Assembly: GCA_964480945.1 (NCBI GenBank)
Contig: CAYZRX010000008.1
Location: 23,787 to 87,786, forward strand
Direction of reading: 5' to 3'
Length of the DNA: 64,000 nucleotides
DNA from: VGWB01 sp964480945
Lineage (GTDB): Bacteria > Bacteroidota > Ignavibacteria > UBA10030
Shown here: positions 51,681 through 60,330 of the stretch, piece by piece
Layout of the letters: each line of letters opens with the position of its first letter
Numbering within the stretch: the first letter of the stretch is position 1
The notes under the pieces: model-generated
Told to the model about the DNA's origin: nothing
Database searches by the model: none
Seen by the model: the letters and a program-made list of their open reading frames with translations, nothing else
Position numbers and translations under genes: made by a program

Positions 51681-52256
51681 ATGCCCAGAGGGAAACTGAT
51701 CGCCGTCTCCGCCCCGAGCGGATCAGGAAAAACCACCATCGTCAAGGCGGTGCTGGCCGCTCACCCGGAAATGCTGTTTTCGGTCTCTGCAACGACACGG
51801 CCGATGCGGAACGGCGAGGTGAATGGCAAGGACTATTTTTTCCTGTCGCGGGAGGAGTTCGAGCACAGGATCAAGGCGGGTGAGTTGGTGGAGTGGGAAG
51901 AGATCTATGGAGACCTCTACGGAACGCTGAAAAGCGAAGTGGAGCGGGCGCTGGCAACCCGGAAGGCAATGTTGTTCGACATCGACGTCAAGGGCGCACT
52001 TTCGATCAAGCGTCGATATCCATCCGATGCGGTCCTTATCTTCGTGAGCCCGCCAAGCCTCGAGGTGCTGAAGTCCCGTCTGCTCAACCGCCGGACCGAG
52101 GACGAGGAGGCCCTCAAGCGACGTCTTGACCGCGCGTCGATGGAGCTCAACGCGGCTGACCAGTTCGACTATCGAGTCGTGAACGACGATCTCCAGACTG
52201 CAGTCGCGGAGGTCAACAAGATTGTTACCAGCGCGGTGCAACCCGCGCTGCATTGA
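51681..52256 (+). CDS. gmk: Guanylate kinase
   Basis: A 191-residue enzyme that phosphorylates GMP to GDP. The P-loop is APSGSGKTT at residues about 11-19; SATTRPMRNGEVNGKDYFF carries the GMP-binding residues, YGDLYGT follows, and DIDVKGALSIKRRYP plus the lid RRTEDEEALKRRLD are present. Length and start fit the family. It lies 87 bp after yicC. Confidence 0.97.
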   Translation: MPRGKLIAVSAPSGSGKTTIVKAVLAAHPEMLFSVSATTRPMRNGEVNGKDYFFLSREEFEHRIKAGELVEWEEIYGDLYGTLKSEVERALATRKAMLFDIDVKGALSIKRRYPSDAVLIFVSPPSLEVLKSRLLNRRTEDEEALKRRLDRASMELNAADQFDYRVVNDDLQTAVAEVNKIVTSAVQPALH

Positions 52257-52307
52257 ATACTGACGAGTGTTCAGAACATTCATCCATAATCACAAAGAAA
52301 GGTGCCC

Positions 52308-52661
52308 GTGCCCCTCAAGCCAGTTGACATAGAAAAGTTTTCCAGCTCTGCGAGGGATGTGTACGAGGCGATCGTCATTGCCGCCAAGCGTGCGCGACAG
52401 ATTCACGCAGACCTGAAGATCGAGCTGAACCAGCAAATTGAAACGCTGAATCAGCTCACCGGCATCACGGAGACGGAAGATGAAGTGGATGTAGCCGCGA
52501 ATCCGGATCAGTTGAAAATCAGCCTCGAATTCGAAAAGCGAACGAAGCCGGCCGATGTTTCCCTTCGGGAGCTCTTGGACGGCAAGCTGCAATGGCGGTA
52601 CAAGGTGCCCGAGGAGCCGATTGAGCCGCCGCAAGAGAAAGAAAAAGAACCTGAATCGTGA
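52308..52661 (+). CDS. rpoZ: RNA polymerase omega subunit, Rpb6 type
   Basis: A 117-residue protein matching the Rpb6/omega form of Bacteroidota-type bacteria: the LKPVDIEKFSSSARDVYEAIVIAAKRARQI helix pair binds the beta-prime C-terminus. The Glu/Pro tail is typical. GTG at 52308 is preferred, because AAAGG lies five bases before it; the GTG at 52302 would overlap that site. The stop overlaps the coaBC start, so the two are translationally coupled. Confidence 0.85.
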   Translation: MPLKPVDIEKFSSSARDVYEAIVIAAKRARQIHADLKIELNQQIETLNQLTGITETEDEVDVAANPDQLKISLEFEKRTKPADVSLRELLDGKLQWRYKVPEEPIEPPQEKEKEPES

Positions 52662-53881
52662 GGCTCCGCGTGCTGCGCGGAAAACACATACTCGTGGGAG
52701 TCACCGGCGGAATCGCCGCTTATAAAGTCTGCTTTCTCGTTCGTGACCTCAAGAAGGCCGGGGCTGATGTCAAGGTGGTGATGACCGAGGCTGCAACGAA
52801 ATTTGTTGCACCGCTCACATTCTCTACGCTCTCAGGACATGAGGTTGCCAGCGACCTGTGGGCTCGCGATCAATCCACGGGCTCCGCTATCGGGACCCGG
52901 CACATCGATCTCGCGAACTGGGCGGACGTTTTCGTCATCGCTCCGGCGTCCGCAAACACGATCGGAAAACTCACCTACGGACTTTCGGACAACCTGCTCA
53001 CCATCATCGCGCTCGCCAGCAGAGGACCGATCATCCTCACGCCGACCATGGACGCGGACATGTACATCAACCCCGTCACGCAGCGGAACATCGTGCAACT
53101 GCAGGAGCGTGGATACTTCATTATTCCCGCAGAAGAGGGGGAGCACGCCAGCGGGTTGACGGGGCCGGGCAGGCTCCCGGAGATCAACTCGATTATCAAG
53201 TTTGTCGAGCGAGTGATCGACAAGACCATGCAGGATCTGAAGGGGAAGAAGATCCTCGTCACGGCCGGACCCACCTTTGAGGCAATCGACCCGGTTCGCT
53301 TTCTCGGCAATCGTTCCTCGGGGAAGATGGGATTCGCCCTTGCTTCTGCGGCCGCGCTCCGCGGCGCGGCGGTGACGCTGGTGGCCGGGCCCGTGCATCT
53401 CGAGACGCCGCGCAACGTCACCCGCGTCGATGTCGAATCGGCCGAACAGATGTACAAAGCAGTGCTTGGACGGGTGAAAAAAAACGACGCCGTTATCATG
53501 GCCGCAGCTGTGGCGGATTATGCGCCACCCACGCCCGCCCGCAGCAAAATCAGCAAGGAAACTGAAGGAAGCGGGCTCACGCTCAACCTGAGAAAGACGC
53601 CGGATATCCTGCTGTCGCTCGGCCAGAAAAAGAACGGGAAAGTCCTGGTTGGCTTCGCTCTTGAAACGGAAGATGAACTCCGCAACGCGCGAGAGAAATT
53701 GAAGAAAAAGAATCTCGATCTCGTCGTCCTCAATTCACTTGCCGATGAAGGAGCGGGCTTCGGCGGCGACACAAACGTCGTGACGATCATCGACAGGAAG
53801 GGTAAGGCAGAGAAGCTTCCCTTGATGGCGAAGTTTGATGTGGCCAACAAGATCCTGGACCGTTTGAAGGCTCTGCTCTGA
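52658..53881 (+). CDS. coaBC: Bifunctional phosphopantothenoylcysteine decarboxylase/synthase
   Basis: A 407-residue coenzyme A pathway enzyme. The N-terminal flavin domain (1-185) decarboxylates phosphopantothenoylcysteine; the C-terminal domain (from KKILVTAGPTFEAIDPVRFLGN, about 200) forms it from phosphopantothenate and cysteine. The catalytic His is in RHIDLANWAD. The usual PxMNxxMW is PTMDADMY, and the substrate-loop Cys is replaced (ASGLTGPGRLPE). These variants are ones I recall in Bacteroidota. The gene starts at a GTG that overlaps rpoZ by 4 bp. Confidence 0.94.
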   Translation: MRLRVLRGKHILVGVTGGIAAYKVCFLVRDLKKAGADVKVVMTEAATKFVAPLTFSTLSGHEVASDLWARDQSTGSAIGTRHIDLANWADVFVIAPASANTIGKLTYGLSDNLLTIIALASRGPIILTPTMDADMYINPVTQRNIVQLQERGYFIIPAEEGEHASGLTGPGRLPEINSIIKFVERVIDKTMQDLKGKKILVTAGPTFEAIDPVRFLGNRSSGKMGFALASAAALRGAAVTLVAGPVHLETPRNVTRVDVESAEQMYKAVLGRVKKNDAVIMAAAVADYAPPTPARSKISKETEGSGLTLNLRKTPDILLSLGQKKNGKVLVGFALETEDELRNAREKLKKKNLDLVVLNSLADEGAGFGGDTNVVTIIDRKGKAEKLPLMAKFDVANKILDRLKALL

Positions 53882-54063
53882 AAATTTGAACCACCATCGG
53901 TGGCACCGAAGGGTGGCCTGGGTGGGTCCTCCGCTGAGGCCTCTCGCCCGCAACAGCACCCGGCTTCCTCCATGCGACCACGGACCCTCGAAGGCGAGCG
54001 CTCAAAGCAACGCGAGCAATCCACCCGGACAATATTGATTCTCGATGCACAACCAGCGGTCGT

Positions 54064-54900
54064 ATGTCTGACGCCAACGACGAAATCGAGGAAATCCTCC
54101 ACAATATCCAACAGGCCCTGATCCGGGAAAAAGAACTCTTCGGAGACACGCTCTACGTCGATCCGGAGCCCAAGACGAAAGAACCAGAAGAGCCGTCCAT
54201 GGCAGAGCGCAAGAAGACAACCGTTACTGAAGAGGGTCCTGATCTCTTCGGCTTCGTCGCCCCGAAGGCGACTCCAGAACGGGAGCAGCTCCCCTCGTAT
54301 CCGAACGAGCCCTGGGTGTCCGCCGGCAGCCTCGCCGAGCTCGATTCGACGATCTGCGATTGCGTAAAATGCCCGCTGGGCCAGACCCGCACCAAGTTCG
54401 TATTCGGCGTCGGCAACCCGAATGCCGACATCGTGATGATCGGAGAGGCGCCCGGCGCCGAAGAGGACGCGCAGGGGGAGCCGTTCGTCGGCCGCGCGGG
54501 ACAACTGCTGAACAAGATTCTCGAGGCCATTCGGTTCAAGCGCGAGGACGTGTACATCTGCAACATCCTGAAGTGCCGGCCGCCCAACAATCGCGATCCC
54601 GAGCCGGTGGAAATCGATACCTGCGAGCCGTATCTCTGGAAGCAGCTCGAGCTCCTCAAGCCGAAGATCATCGTCTGCCTGGGCCGCATCGCTGCGATGA
54701 CACTGCTCCGCATCACTGAGAGCCTGAACAACATGCGCGGCAAGATCTACACGTATCGGGGGATAAAAGTCCTGGTAACCTATCACCCCGCCGCGCTGCT
54801 GCGCAATCCTCACTGGAAGAAGCCGACGTGGGACGATGTGCAGTTCCTGCGGAAGATTTATGATGAGATGAAAGCCGAGGAGAACAAGAGTCCCTCGTAG
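54064..54900 (+). CDS. Family 4 uracil-DNA glycosylase
   Basis: A 278-residue DNA repair enzyme that removes uracil. Residues about 80 onward form the glycosylase: Cys motif CVKCPLGQTR, catalytic GEAPGAEEDAQGEPFVGRAGQLL, the second Cys pair CNILKCRPPNNRDP with EIDTCEPYL, and the closing VTYHPAALLRNP with the conserved His. The four Cys bind a [4Fe-4S] cluster. The first 75 residues are a charged, low-complexity extension, common in this family. A 182-bp gap separates it from coaBC. Confidence 0.92.
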   Translation: MSDANDEIEEILHNIQQALIREKELFGDTLYVDPEPKTKEPEEPSMAERKKTTVTEEGPDLFGFVAPKATPEREQLPSYPNEPWVSAGSLAELDSTICDCVKCPLGQTRTKFVFGVGNPNADIVMIGEAPGAEEDAQGEPFVGRAGQLLNKILEAIRFKREDVYICNILKCRPPNNRDPEPVEIDTCEPYLWKQLELLKPKIIVCLGRIAAMTLLRITESLNNMRGKIYTYRGIKVLVTYHPAALLRNPHWKKPTWDDVQFLRKIYDEMKAEENKSPS

Positions 54901-54942
54901 CGTTCAATCAAACACCGGGGTCCTCGCAACCCGGGATCATGC

Positions 54943-56100
54943 ATGGAAAAGGACAAACAATTCATTGCCGGCCTGAGAGAGGCGTGGCGAGACGAGATGT
55001 TGAGCGCCAGGAACTACCGGGCACTGGCGCAGCGGGAAAAGAACGCGGAGAAGCGCGCGATCCTCGAGCGTATGGCCGAAGCAGAGGAACGCCATGCCGA
55101 AACATGGGGGAAACGGTTGCGTGCGCTCGGCGCTGAGCCGGGGGAGTTTTCGGAATCCCTGATCGATCGTGTTCGACGCTGGATCCTGCTCAAAAGCGAT
55201 GCCGAGGTGGCCGCGAAGATGCTGGAAGCCGGCGAGAGCCAGGCGGATAAGCTCTACGATACGCTCATCGCCCGGGCAGCGAGCGAGGAGGACCGGGCAT
55301 CCCTGCAAGACGCCCGTCGTGATGAACACACCCATTCACGCATGCTGGAGGAATTCGAGGGGCGGGCCACCCACCATCCTCAGCGGCGGCTGGACACCAT
55401 CCTCGGCAGGGAGACGTGGCACGTGCGCGCCGGAGGCTGGATCGGTCAAGCCATCTATGGGGTAAACGACGGGCTCGGTGCGGCGTTCGGAGTCGTCAGC
55501 GGGGTCTCGGGGGCGACGCAGGCCAACAGCGAGTTTGTCCTCCTGAGCGGGTTCGCCGCCGCAATTGCCTCAGCGCTTTCGATGGGAAGCGGCGCGTATC
55601 TGGCGATGAAGTCCGAGCGTGAGGTCTACGAGGCGGAAATGGAACGCGAACGCCGCGAGATCGAGGAGAACCCGGAGGAGGAGGTTGAAGAACTGGAGCT
55701 TTTCTATCAGCTCAAAGGGTTTACGGCCGGCGAGGCGAAAACGATGGCATCGCGGCTCGCCCAACAGCCGGATCAGCTTCTGAAGACGCTCGCGCACGAG
55801 GAGCTTGGGCTCTCAGAGCAGACGTTTCCCAACGAATGGCGAGCGGCGATCAGTGCAACGATCAGCACCGCGCTGGGAGCCGCGATTCCGGTCCTCCCCT
55901 TCTTGTTCAGCTCGGGAATGACTGCGCTTCTCATCTCGCTTATTGTCAGCACGGTGGCGCATTTTCTTGTAGGGGCATCGAAGGTCCTCGTCACGGGCCG
56001 TTCGTGGCTCAAGAGCGGGACCGAGATGACGTTGGTCGGCTTGGGCGAGGCAGCCGTCACCTATGCGATCGGCCTGCTGGTGTCGCCGGCGATCGGGTAG
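54943..56100 (+). CDS. MbfA-type ferritin-like/VIT iron transporter
   Basis: A 385-residue two-domain protein. Residues 1-150 are a ferritin-like (erythrin-vacuolar iron transport) domain with Glu/His ligands in DEMLSARNYRAL, AEAEERHAETWGKR and DARRDEHTHSRML. Residues about 165-385 are a VIT1/CCC1 membrane domain with five helices: AIYGVNDGLGAAFGVVSGVSG, ASALSMGSGAYLAMKSEREV and later hydrophobic segments. The proteins export or sequester iron at the membrane and protect from iron and peroxide stress. No Fur box was identified upstream. Confidence 0.88.
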   Translation: MEKDKQFIAGLREAWRDEMLSARNYRALAQREKNAEKRAILERMAEAEERHAETWGKRLRALGAEPGEFSESLIDRVRRWILLKSDAEVAAKMLEAGESQADKLYDTLIARAASEEDRASLQDARRDEHTHSRMLEEFEGRATHHPQRRLDTILGRETWHVRAGGWIGQAIYGVNDGLGAAFGVVSGVSGATQANSEFVLLSGFAAAIASALSMGSGAYLAMKSEREVYEAEMERERREIEENPEEEVEELELFYQLKGFTAGEAKTMASRLAQQPDQLLKTLAHEELGLSEQTFPNEWRAAISATISTALGAAIPVLPFLFSSGMTALLISLIVSTVAHFLVGASKVLVTGRSWLKSGTEMTLVGLGEAAVTYAIGLLVSPAIG

Positions 56101-56205
56101 CGTCACGACGAGAGTTCTGAACTTAGATAGCAAACGTCCGTCCGCATTTCACTGAAGCATCAGAGCAGCAGCGCACATCACGGGGGGAGAAAGGGTGAAG
56201 CTCGA

Positions 56206-56592
56206 ATGCGAAGCTTTCTTTCCATTGTCGCAGGTTATCTTGTCTTCTCGATAACCGCCGTTCTTCTTTTCAGGATCAGCGGGGTCGATCCGCACCACTC
56301 GCCTGCGATTGAGTTCATCATCGGAAGCATCGTGTACGGAGTATTCTTCGCAGGGTTGGGCGGCTATGTATCTGCAACCATAGCCAAACGAAAGGAGCTC
56401 GCGCACGCGCTCGTGGTCGCGGGCATCATAGCGGTCATCGCGATCGTGTCGCTTATCCTCGCCCCGAAGGAGGGAATCTTGTGGTCGGAGCTTGCCACAC
56501 TGCTGCTGATGGCACCGGCGGCGTGGATCGGGGGGTATCTCAGGACACGTCAGGCCAGCGGATTAAAGGATGAGGGGAGAGAGGTTGTGTAG
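56206..56592 (+). CDS. Small four-helix membrane protein
   Basis: A 128-residue protein with four hydrophobic segments (residues about 4-23, 33-57, 67-87, 92-110) and a conserved-looking FISG..P start region (FRISGVDPHH). It resembles small integral membrane proteins of unknown role. No ribosome site stands out, and the C-terminus is formed by the first unit of a purine-rich repeat, so the last 12 residues may be unconserved. Confidence 0.55.
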   Translation: MRSFLSIVAGYLVFSITAVLLFRISGVDPHHSPAIEFIIGSIVYGVFFAGLGGYVSATIAKRKELAHALVVAGIIAVIAIVSLILAPKEGILWSELATLLLMAPAAWIGGYLRTRQASGLKDEGREVV

Positions 56593-56706
56593 GTCGAGGG
56601 AACGGGAGGACAGCGTATCAAAGGATGAAGGGAGGGAGCGGTGAGCTGGCCGAGAGACAACGAGGAGGGCGGATGAAGGGAGGATGGGAGGGAAGACCGG
56701 GGGGGG
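56566..56706 (+). repeat. Purine-rich degenerate 50-bp repeat with G-quadruplex motif
   Basis: Units beginning GGATGAGGGGAG (56569), GGATGAAGGGAG (56623) and GGATGAAGGGAG (56671) recur about every 50 bp on the plus strand. The last unit has four G-runs (56678-80, 56686-88, 56690-92, 56699-706) with loops of 5, 1 and 6 bases, which fits the usual G-quadruplex pattern. It lies between two small membrane protein genes. Confidence 0.55.
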
Positions 56707-56758
56707 AAATGGAGCGATGGCGATCGTGAATTGATTGCGCCTGCAGCGAGAAGTCACC

Positions 56759-57046
56759 ATGGTGACCTTGAAGGCCGTTTTCATCACATTTGATGGAATT
56801 CTGGCAAGGTGGTTTCTGATCCTTGCAGCTCTCGCGGTGGCTCTGATGGTTCTTGCCCTTCCACCGGAGGGTTTCTTCTTTTCCTTGCCGTTCCTCCTTT
56901 TGATCGCGGCACTCTTCTTCGGAGCGATCGGAGGATTATTCCTCCTTGCCGTGCGAGGCTTGAAGCGGGACGCTCCCTGGCAGTGGATAGCACAAGTTAT
57001 TCCGCTGCTGATTATCGCCTGCACTGTCCTCTTGCTGTCGCTTTAA
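56759..57046 (+). CDS. Small membrane protein
   Basis: A 95-residue protein with three hydrophobic segments: residues about 14-33, 40-62 and 72-93. ATG 56759 (MVTLKAVF) was chosen; the frame is open upstream to 56735 but with a weak TTG start. No family is recognised. It follows the purine-rich repeat by 52 bp. The next gene begins 56 bp later, so a short operon is possible. Confidence 0.5.
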   Translation: MVTLKAVFITFDGILARWFLILAALAVALMVLALPPEGFFFSLPFLLLIAALFFGAIGGLFLLAVRGLKRDAPWQWIAQVIPLLIIACTVLLLSL

Positions 57047-57102
57047 CAAGGTGCCCCGTCGGTTGGGGAGAGGTTCAGAAGTCTACAAAACCTGGGGAGG
57101 AT

Positions 57103-58038
57103 ATGTTTTCTAGAAGAAAACTCGTGCCTGCTTGTGCCAGCTTCTGTCTCCTGGCCACCTTCACCTGTCCGTTCTCCAAGGACACGCTGGCTCCACAGAA
57201 TCGCTCGCATCATATGGATGCTCAACCTGCTGCCATCAACGCAGAAGATAGTACGCAAGCATCATACACAGATGAGATCCGTGCCTGGCACGACCGCCGG
57301 ATTGCCAGCCTCAAGCGGGAATACGGCTGGTTGTCGCTTGTCGCCCTCGACTGGTTAACCGAGGGCAGGAACGAGATTTCCTCCATCGGCACACTTACAT
57401 TGAAGAACGGAACCATGTTGCTGCAGACAGCTCCGGGTCTGGAGGCGCGGATCGGCGGAAAGCCCCTCTCTTCCGGTGTGTTGAAGACGGATGCCGACCA
57501 AGGCGGGCCGGACAGAGTCGAGCTTGGCTCACGCGCATTCATCGTCATCAAGCGCGGAGACCGGTATGCTCTGCGCATATGGGACAGCAACGCGGAGGCA
57601 CGCAAACAGTTCACCGGCGTCGACAGTTTTCCGATCTCTCGTGCCTGGCGCATCGAAGCGCGATGGGAGGTGTACGACGCTCCGAAGAGGATCAAGGTCG
57701 CCTCGGTCATCCCCGGGTACGTAGAAGAGTATTCGGTCCCCGGGGTCGCCGTGTTTTCCGTCGCGGGCCGAGAGTATCGCCTGGAGCCCGTTGCAGAACC
57801 CGGGGCGCGACAGCTCTTCTTCATTTTCGGCGATAAGACGAACGGGAAAGAGACGTACGGGTCCGGCCGGTTCCTCTATACGGATTTCGCGAAAGACGGC
57901 AACGTGCTGCTGGATTTCAACAAAGCGATCAATCCTCCATGCGCGTTTACCCCGTACGCGACGTGCCCGCTTCCGCCGAAATCGAACCAACTTGACCTCA
58001 GAATCGAGGCGGGCGAGAAGAAGCCCCACGGTCATTGA
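57103..58038 (+). CDS. DUF1684 family exported protein
   Basis: A 311-residue protein with an N-terminal signal-like stretch (residues 8-22, VPACASFCLLATFTC) and the DUF1684 core: WHDRRIASLKREYGWLSLVALDWL, RIWDSNAEARKQFTGVDSFP, IPGYVEEYSVPG, LFFIFGDKTNGKETYGSGRFLY and NKAINPPCAFTPYATCPLPP. The two Cys in the last motif and the conserved Asn/Pro are family marks. Function is unknown. GGGGAGG precedes the ATG at 57103. Confidence 0.82.
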   Translation: MFSRRKLVPACASFCLLATFTCPFSKDTLAPQNRSHHMDAQPAAINAEDSTQASYTDEIRAWHDRRIASLKREYGWLSLVALDWLTEGRNEISSIGTLTLKNGTMLLQTAPGLEARIGGKPLSSGVLKTDADQGGPDRVELGSRAFIVIKRGDRYALRIWDSNAEARKQFTGVDSFPISRAWRIEARWEVYDAPKRIKVASVIPGYVEEYSVPGVAVFSVAGREYRLEPVAEPGARQLFFIFGDKTNGKETYGSGRFLYTDFAKDGNVLLDFNKAINPPCAFTPYATCPLPPKSNQLDLRIEAGEKKPHGH

Positions 58039-58083
58039 CTTTTTGGAAAAATTGGCGTTACCTCATCGAAGGAGTAGAAGAGT

Positions 58084-59514
58084 ATGGCAGAGCCTCGAAA
58101 ACTTTTTGACATGCGCTCACCAGACGTTCCTGCAGAGGGGCGTGTGCCGCCGCAGGCCGTCGATGTGGAAATGGCTGTGCTCGGCGCCATGCTTCTTGAA
58201 AAAGGAGCCATCCCCAAGGTTATTGAAATCCTCGACGATTCATCCTTCTACAAACCCGCCCACCAGCGAATCTTCGCTGCAATGATTGCTCTTTTCGAGC
58301 GAAGCGAGCCGGTCGACCTTATCACGCTCATCGAAGAGCTACGCCGCCGCGCTGAGCTGGAGAAGGTCGGGGGAGAGTACTACCTGACCGAGCTCACCGC
58401 CAGGGTCACGACGGCGGCCAACGTCGAGTACCACGCGCACATCGTCCTCGAGAAGGCGTTGATGCGCCAACTCATCGCGTCGTCATCCGAAGTGGCCAGC
58501 CGGGCATACAGCGACACGGAGGACGCGCTCGACCTCCTCGACGAAGCGGAGCAGAAGGTCTTCCAAATCTCCGAGCAGAGGATGAAGAAGAGCTTCGTTT
58601 CGATGAACACGGCCGTCCACAGCACGATGGAAATGCTGGAGAGCATCCACGGCAAGCACAGCGGCGTGACGGGTGTTCCCTCCGGCTTCACGGAGCTGGA
58701 CAACTACACCGGCGGCTTCCAGAAATCCGATCTGATCGTTGTTGCCGGACGCCCGAGCCAGGGGAAGACCGCGCTCGTGCTTTCGATCTCCCGCAACGCA
58801 TCGATCCTTCACGATATCCCCATCGGGTTCTTCAGCCTCGAGATGTCCAGCCAGCAGCTCGTCCTGCGGCTCATCTGCGCTGAAGCCCGCGTCGACGCCC
58901 ACAACGTACGAACCGGACGCCTGCCGGAAGACGAGTGGCGAAAGCTCAGCACGGGCATCGGTAAACTGTACAAAGCGAAAATCTTCATCGACGATACGCC
59001 AGCGCTCACCGCCTTGGAAATACGCGCGAAGTCCCGCCGCCTGAAAGCCGAGCATAACGTCGGCCTGATCGTCGTCGATTACCTCCAGCTGATGCAGGGC
59101 CCGAAGAACGCCCAGAGCCGCGAGCAGGAAATCTCATCGATCTCCCGATCACTCAAGGCGCTCGCCAAGGAGCTCGACATTCCGGTCGTCGCCTTGTCCC
59201 AGCTGAACCGTGCCGTCGAAACACGCGGCGACAAGCGTCCGGTCCTCGCCGACCTCCGTGAATCCGGCGCGATCGAGCAGGACGCCGACGTCGTCATCTT
59301 CGTCCATCGGCCCGAGATGTTCGGGATTCTGACCGACGAGAACAACGACCCAACGGAGGGCATGGCTGAGCTGATCATCGGCAAACAGCGGAATGGTCCC
59401 ACCGGGTCGGCCCGCATGGCGTTCATCAAACAGTACGCTCGCTTCGAAAACCTGACGAAGTTCCGCGAGGCAGCGTTCCTGCCGCCGGAGCCATCCGATG
59501 AGACGCCCTTCTAG
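58084..59514 (+). CDS. dnaB: Replicative DNA helicase DnaB
   Basis: A 476-residue hexameric helicase. The N-domain (residues 15-120, VPPQAVDVEMAVLGAMLL) contacts DnaG. The RecA-like motor has Walker A GRPSQGKTAL at 222-231, Walker B IVVDYLQLMQG, the sensor SREQEISSISRSLKALAKELDIPV and the arginine-finger region near KQRNGPTG. Length and motifs agree with the family, and no intein is present. It is 45 bp after the DUF1684 gene. Confidence 0.97.
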   Translation: MAEPRKLFDMRSPDVPAEGRVPPQAVDVEMAVLGAMLLEKGAIPKVIEILDDSSFYKPAHQRIFAAMIALFERSEPVDLITLIEELRRRAELEKVGGEYYLTELTARVTTAANVEYHAHIVLEKALMRQLIASSSEVASRAYSDTEDALDLLDEAEQKVFQISEQRMKKSFVSMNTAVHSTMEMLESIHGKHSGVTGVPSGFTELDNYTGGFQKSDLIVVAGRPSQGKTALVLSISRNASILHDIPIGFFSLEMSSQQLVLRLICAEARVDAHNVRTGRLPEDEWRKLSTGIGKLYKAKIFIDDTPALTALEIRAKSRRLKAEHNVGLIVVDYLQLMQGPKNAQSREQEISSISRSLKALAKELDIPVVALSQLNRAVETRGDKRPVLADLRESGAIEQDADVVIFVHRPEMFGILTDENNDPTEGMAELIIGKQRNGPTGSARMAFIKQYARFENLTKFREAAFLPPEPSDETPF

Positions 59515-60316
59515 CATGGGCAGGTCTTCATCGGCGTTCAATCGGCTGCCGACCTCCCTCGTCCGAACGACGCTGATGTGGGTCGCGCTCACCCTCTCCG
59601 CGACTTGCGCTGTCCCGGTTTCCCTCCTCGCCCAACAATCTCGATGGTCGCTGAGCGGCTCCGTTGGATACGCCATCCTCCGCCTCAACCAGGTCGATGA
59701 TGACAACAGGGCCGACGTTGAGGGATGGAATGCGCTGGGGATCCCGCTCGGCCCGCTCGGCTCGTTGAAGCAGTCGAGTCTTCTCTCGGGGCGCCTGGCG
59801 TACCGGTCCAACAGGGAAATCGGTTTCTCCCTTACCGTGCACGATCAATCGAAAGAAGTGACAAGCGACTACGAAGGCTCAGATGCCATGCTGTCGCTGA
59901 AGCGCGGCGTCGGCTCCACCGATGTTCTGCTCGGCATCAGTTACTACCCTTCCGCGCAGCCGTACTTTCTGGAGTGGTACGTGGAGGTAGGCGTCGGCGT
60001 TATCATTGGCCGGGCAAACGCCAATGCACACGGAACGCAGACCGTGAAAGTCGGCAGCACAACCACGCTCACACCGCTTGTCGATACCGATGGCACGTAC
60101 AAGAAATCGAGAACGGTCGCCACGTTCTGCCTTGGTGCGGATATGAGGATCCTCCGCCCCTTCTTCCTGCACTTCGAGGGCGCTTATCGGTTCGCCCCCC
60201 TTGGAACGCTCAACGGGGACATCAACCGTTCGGGGCAGCACAGCACACAGGACAGCGTCACCGAGTTTGATTACTCCGGTTTTCTCATCAGCGGCGGCGT
60301 GGGAATCGAATTCTAG
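59498..60316 (+). CDS. Outer-membrane beta-barrel-like protein
   Basis: A 272-residue exported protein: a signal-like segment (residues about 22-45, LMWVALTLSATCAVPVSLLAQ), then alternating strands (WSLSGSVGYAIL, YFLEWYVEVGVGVIIGRAN, FFLHFEGAYRFAPL) and a final Phe (GVGIEF). ATG 59498 overlaps dnaB by 17 bp and has a CGGAG site upstream; ATG 59516 is an alternative lacking one. No specific family is identified. Confidence 0.6.
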   Translation: MRRPSSMGRSSSAFNRLPTSLVRTTLMWVALTLSATCAVPVSLLAQQSRWSLSGSVGYAILRLNQVDDDNRADVEGWNALGIPLGPLGSLKQSSLLSGRLAYRSNREIGFSLTVHDQSKEVTSDYEGSDAMLSLKRGVGSTDVLLGISYYPSAQPYFLEWYVEVGVGVIIGRANANAHGTQTVKVGSTTTLTPLVDTDGTYKKSRTVATFCLGADMRILRPFFLHFEGAYRFAPLGTLNGDINRSGQHSTQDSVTEFDYSGFLISGGVGIEF

Positions 60317-60330
60317 CACGAGGAGAGGTT

